From: Christensenella sp.
GTDB lineage: Bacteria; Bacillota; Clostridia; Christensenellales; Maliibacteriaceae
Length of the DNA stretch: 6,542 nucleotides
Assembly: GCA_019420085.1 (NCBI GenBank)
Contig: JAHZHV010000157.1
Location: 18,325-24,866, forward strand
Reading direction: 5' to 3'
In this document: positions 5,572 through 6,542 of the stretch, in pieces
Numbering within the stretch: position 1 is the stretch's first letter
Layout of the letters: each line of letters opens with the position of its first letter
Made by a program: the position numbers and the translations under genes
The notes under the pieces: model-generated
What the model was told of the DNA's origin: nothing
The model's input: only the letters and a program-made list of their open reading frames with translations
Database searches by the model: none

Positions 5572-6384
5572 TTAGCCAAACAGAACCTGTTCCAAAGCGC
5601 CGATGTCGCGATAATCGGGGATGATGATGTTGGCGCCTGCGCCAATGAGACGTTCGCGTTTCCATGCATCGATGCCCTTTCGTTCGGCTTCATTGCTGGC
5701 GACGCCGACCGCAAAGCCGCCGGCCTGGCGGATGTTTTCAATTTCTACATAGCCATCGCCAAAGCCAAGCAGATGTTCGCCGGAAAGATTGTTTTCCCGC
5801 AAGATGCGTTCGATGACCATTTTTTTGGAGAACGTTTTATAATCCCGCTGCGCACCGTAAATATGCGGGCCGAAATAGCGGTCTACCCCCAGAAGATGCG
5901 CTTCATTCAATACATAGGGTTCATCTGTGCCGCTGGCAAGATAGGGCGTGACGCCGTGATCCAGGAGCATCTGTAAAAGCGCATAGGATCCGGGTACCGT
6001 CAGTGTTTCCGGATCGATGGAACCATCGGCAAGGCCGCGCAAGCGATGGTCGATGCGCCGCAAAAGACGTGCATGGTATTCGTCTTTGTAAGCCTGTGCT
6101 TCCAAAGGGGTACCGCCAAGACGGGTGATCTCTTCTGTCAGGCGGATACACTGATAGATTGTCTGCTTGCCTGTCAGCCGTGTGACGAAATCCCGTGCGA
6201 GGGTATAACATCCATCTTCCCCCAATGTGCGACCGCCGGGTGTTTGATATAGCTCGTCGGTAAAATAGGGCAGCATGATTTGCTGCCACCCCTCGCGTAC
6301 GAGCGAAATGGTGCCGTCAAAATCCAGTACGGCATAGCGAAAATTGCCGACAGGCGCATCAACGCAGCGTTCAATCGTTTGCAT
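5572..6384 (-). CDS. HAD-superfamily phosphatase
   Basis: This 270-residue soluble protein has all four HAD motifs. Motif I is VLDFDGTIS (19-27), with nucleophile Asp21 and acid/base Asp23. Motif II is YLASGT (148-153). The motif III Lys is one of Lys187/Lys188 in TFSKKMV. Motif IV is LGFGDGYVEIENI (206-218), with Asp210 and Glu214 as magnesium ligands. The insert between motifs I and II (about 30-130) is a helical C1-type cap, as in phosphoglycolate phosphatase-like enzymes, so a small phosphorylated metabolite is the expected substrate. It is not of the GmhB type used with HldE. The ATG at 6384 has an AGGGGAGT site (6394-6401) nine bases upstream. It is the first gene of the minus-strand operon and is followed after 50 bp by the DHS-like gene. 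Confidence 0.93.
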   Translation of the reverse strand: MQTIERCVDAPVGNFRYAVLDFDGTISLVREGWQQIMLPYFTDELYQTPGGRTLGEDGCYTLARDFVTRLTGKQTIYQCIRLTEEITRLGGTPLEAQAYKDEYHARLLRRIDHRLRGLADGSIDPETLTVPGSYALLQMLLDHGVTPYLASGTDEPYVLNEAHLLGVDRYFGPHIYGAQRDYKTFSKKMVIERILRENNLSGEHLLGFGDGYVEIENIRQAGGFAVGVASNEAERKGIDAWKRERLIGAGANIIIPDYRDIGALEQVLFG

Positions 6385-6542
6385 GACAATTGCACTCCCC
6401 TAAAATATCTCATATTGTTTGTCAAATTGTTATTAAAAACTCAAAATTCCTAAAACCATTGATATTACAAGGCTTTTCGCCTGTTCTATGCTCGGTTTTC
6501 ATGTATTTTCCCTTGTTTTTGCCCTTACGAGCCGAAACAAGG
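6385..6542. other. AT-rich region upstream of the HAD operon; promoter not clearly resolved
   Basis: This stretch is much richer in A and T than the genes beside it and carries no convincing ORF. It must hold the promoter of the minus-strand operon or lie just downstream of it. A TTGACA is present on the minus strand (6418-6423, inside the TTTGTCAAA palindrome at 6418-6426), but no good -10 lies 16-18 bp downstream of it. A TAATAA (6430-6435 region, minus strand) lacks a matching -35. An 8-bp inverted repeat, CCTTGTTT (6511-6518) with AAACAAGG (6535-6542), touches the window edge and may extend beyond it. Confidence 0.4.

Noticed and set aside
5365..5976. A 203-codon plus-strand open frame across the junction of the DHS-like and HAD genes
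   Set aside because: It is antisense to two well-supported genes, and its product has no coherent domain pattern. Long antisense frames are common at this base composition.

Overview
The window looks like chromosomal DNA from a Bacillota member, probably of the Clostridia. The reasons are strong AGGAGG-type ribosome binding sites, sigma-A-like promoters, intrinsic terminators, a PnuC of the Gram-positive type and a LiaF/toastrack-like fragment. Base composition is moderate, with AT-rich intergenic gaps. I see no mobile element, CRISPR array, tRNA or rRNA. Taxonomy below phylum is a guess.

Layout, left to right. (1) At 1-249 (+) is the 3' end of a protein with repeated MGNV beta-strand motifs, closed by a bidirectional terminator at 259-291. 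(2) On the minus strand, pnuC (nicotinamide riboside transporter, 943-1653) is followed by a flavodoxin-fold NAD(P)H:FMN reductase-like gene (317-877). The reductase has its own promoter, but no terminator separates the two genes. (3) A divergent control region at 1654-1891 carries promoters in both directions and an 18-bp palindrome between them. It serves pnuC leftward and a 113-codon orphan TPR-like gene rightward (1892-2233). (4) A long hairpin at 2248-2292 separates that gene from a convergent PfkB/ribokinase-family sugar kinase (2312-3277, -), which has a good promoter of its own. (5) A compact minus-strand operon fills 3512-6384: HAD phosphatase, then a protein that seems related to the deoxyhypusine synthase fold, then a second PfkB kinase that resembles the kinase half of HldE/RfaE. 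It ends at a clear terminator (3461-3483).

The most interesting unit is the last one. A HldE-like kinase without a nucleotidyltransferase domain is translationally coupled to a conserved protein of unknown function, with a HAD phosphatase upstream and another sugar kinase downstream. This suggests a small pathway acting on a phosphorylated sugar or polyol, but the substrate cannot be read from the sequence. The pnuC/reductase pair is plausibly linked through NAD(P) supply and flavin/NAD(P)H redox work.
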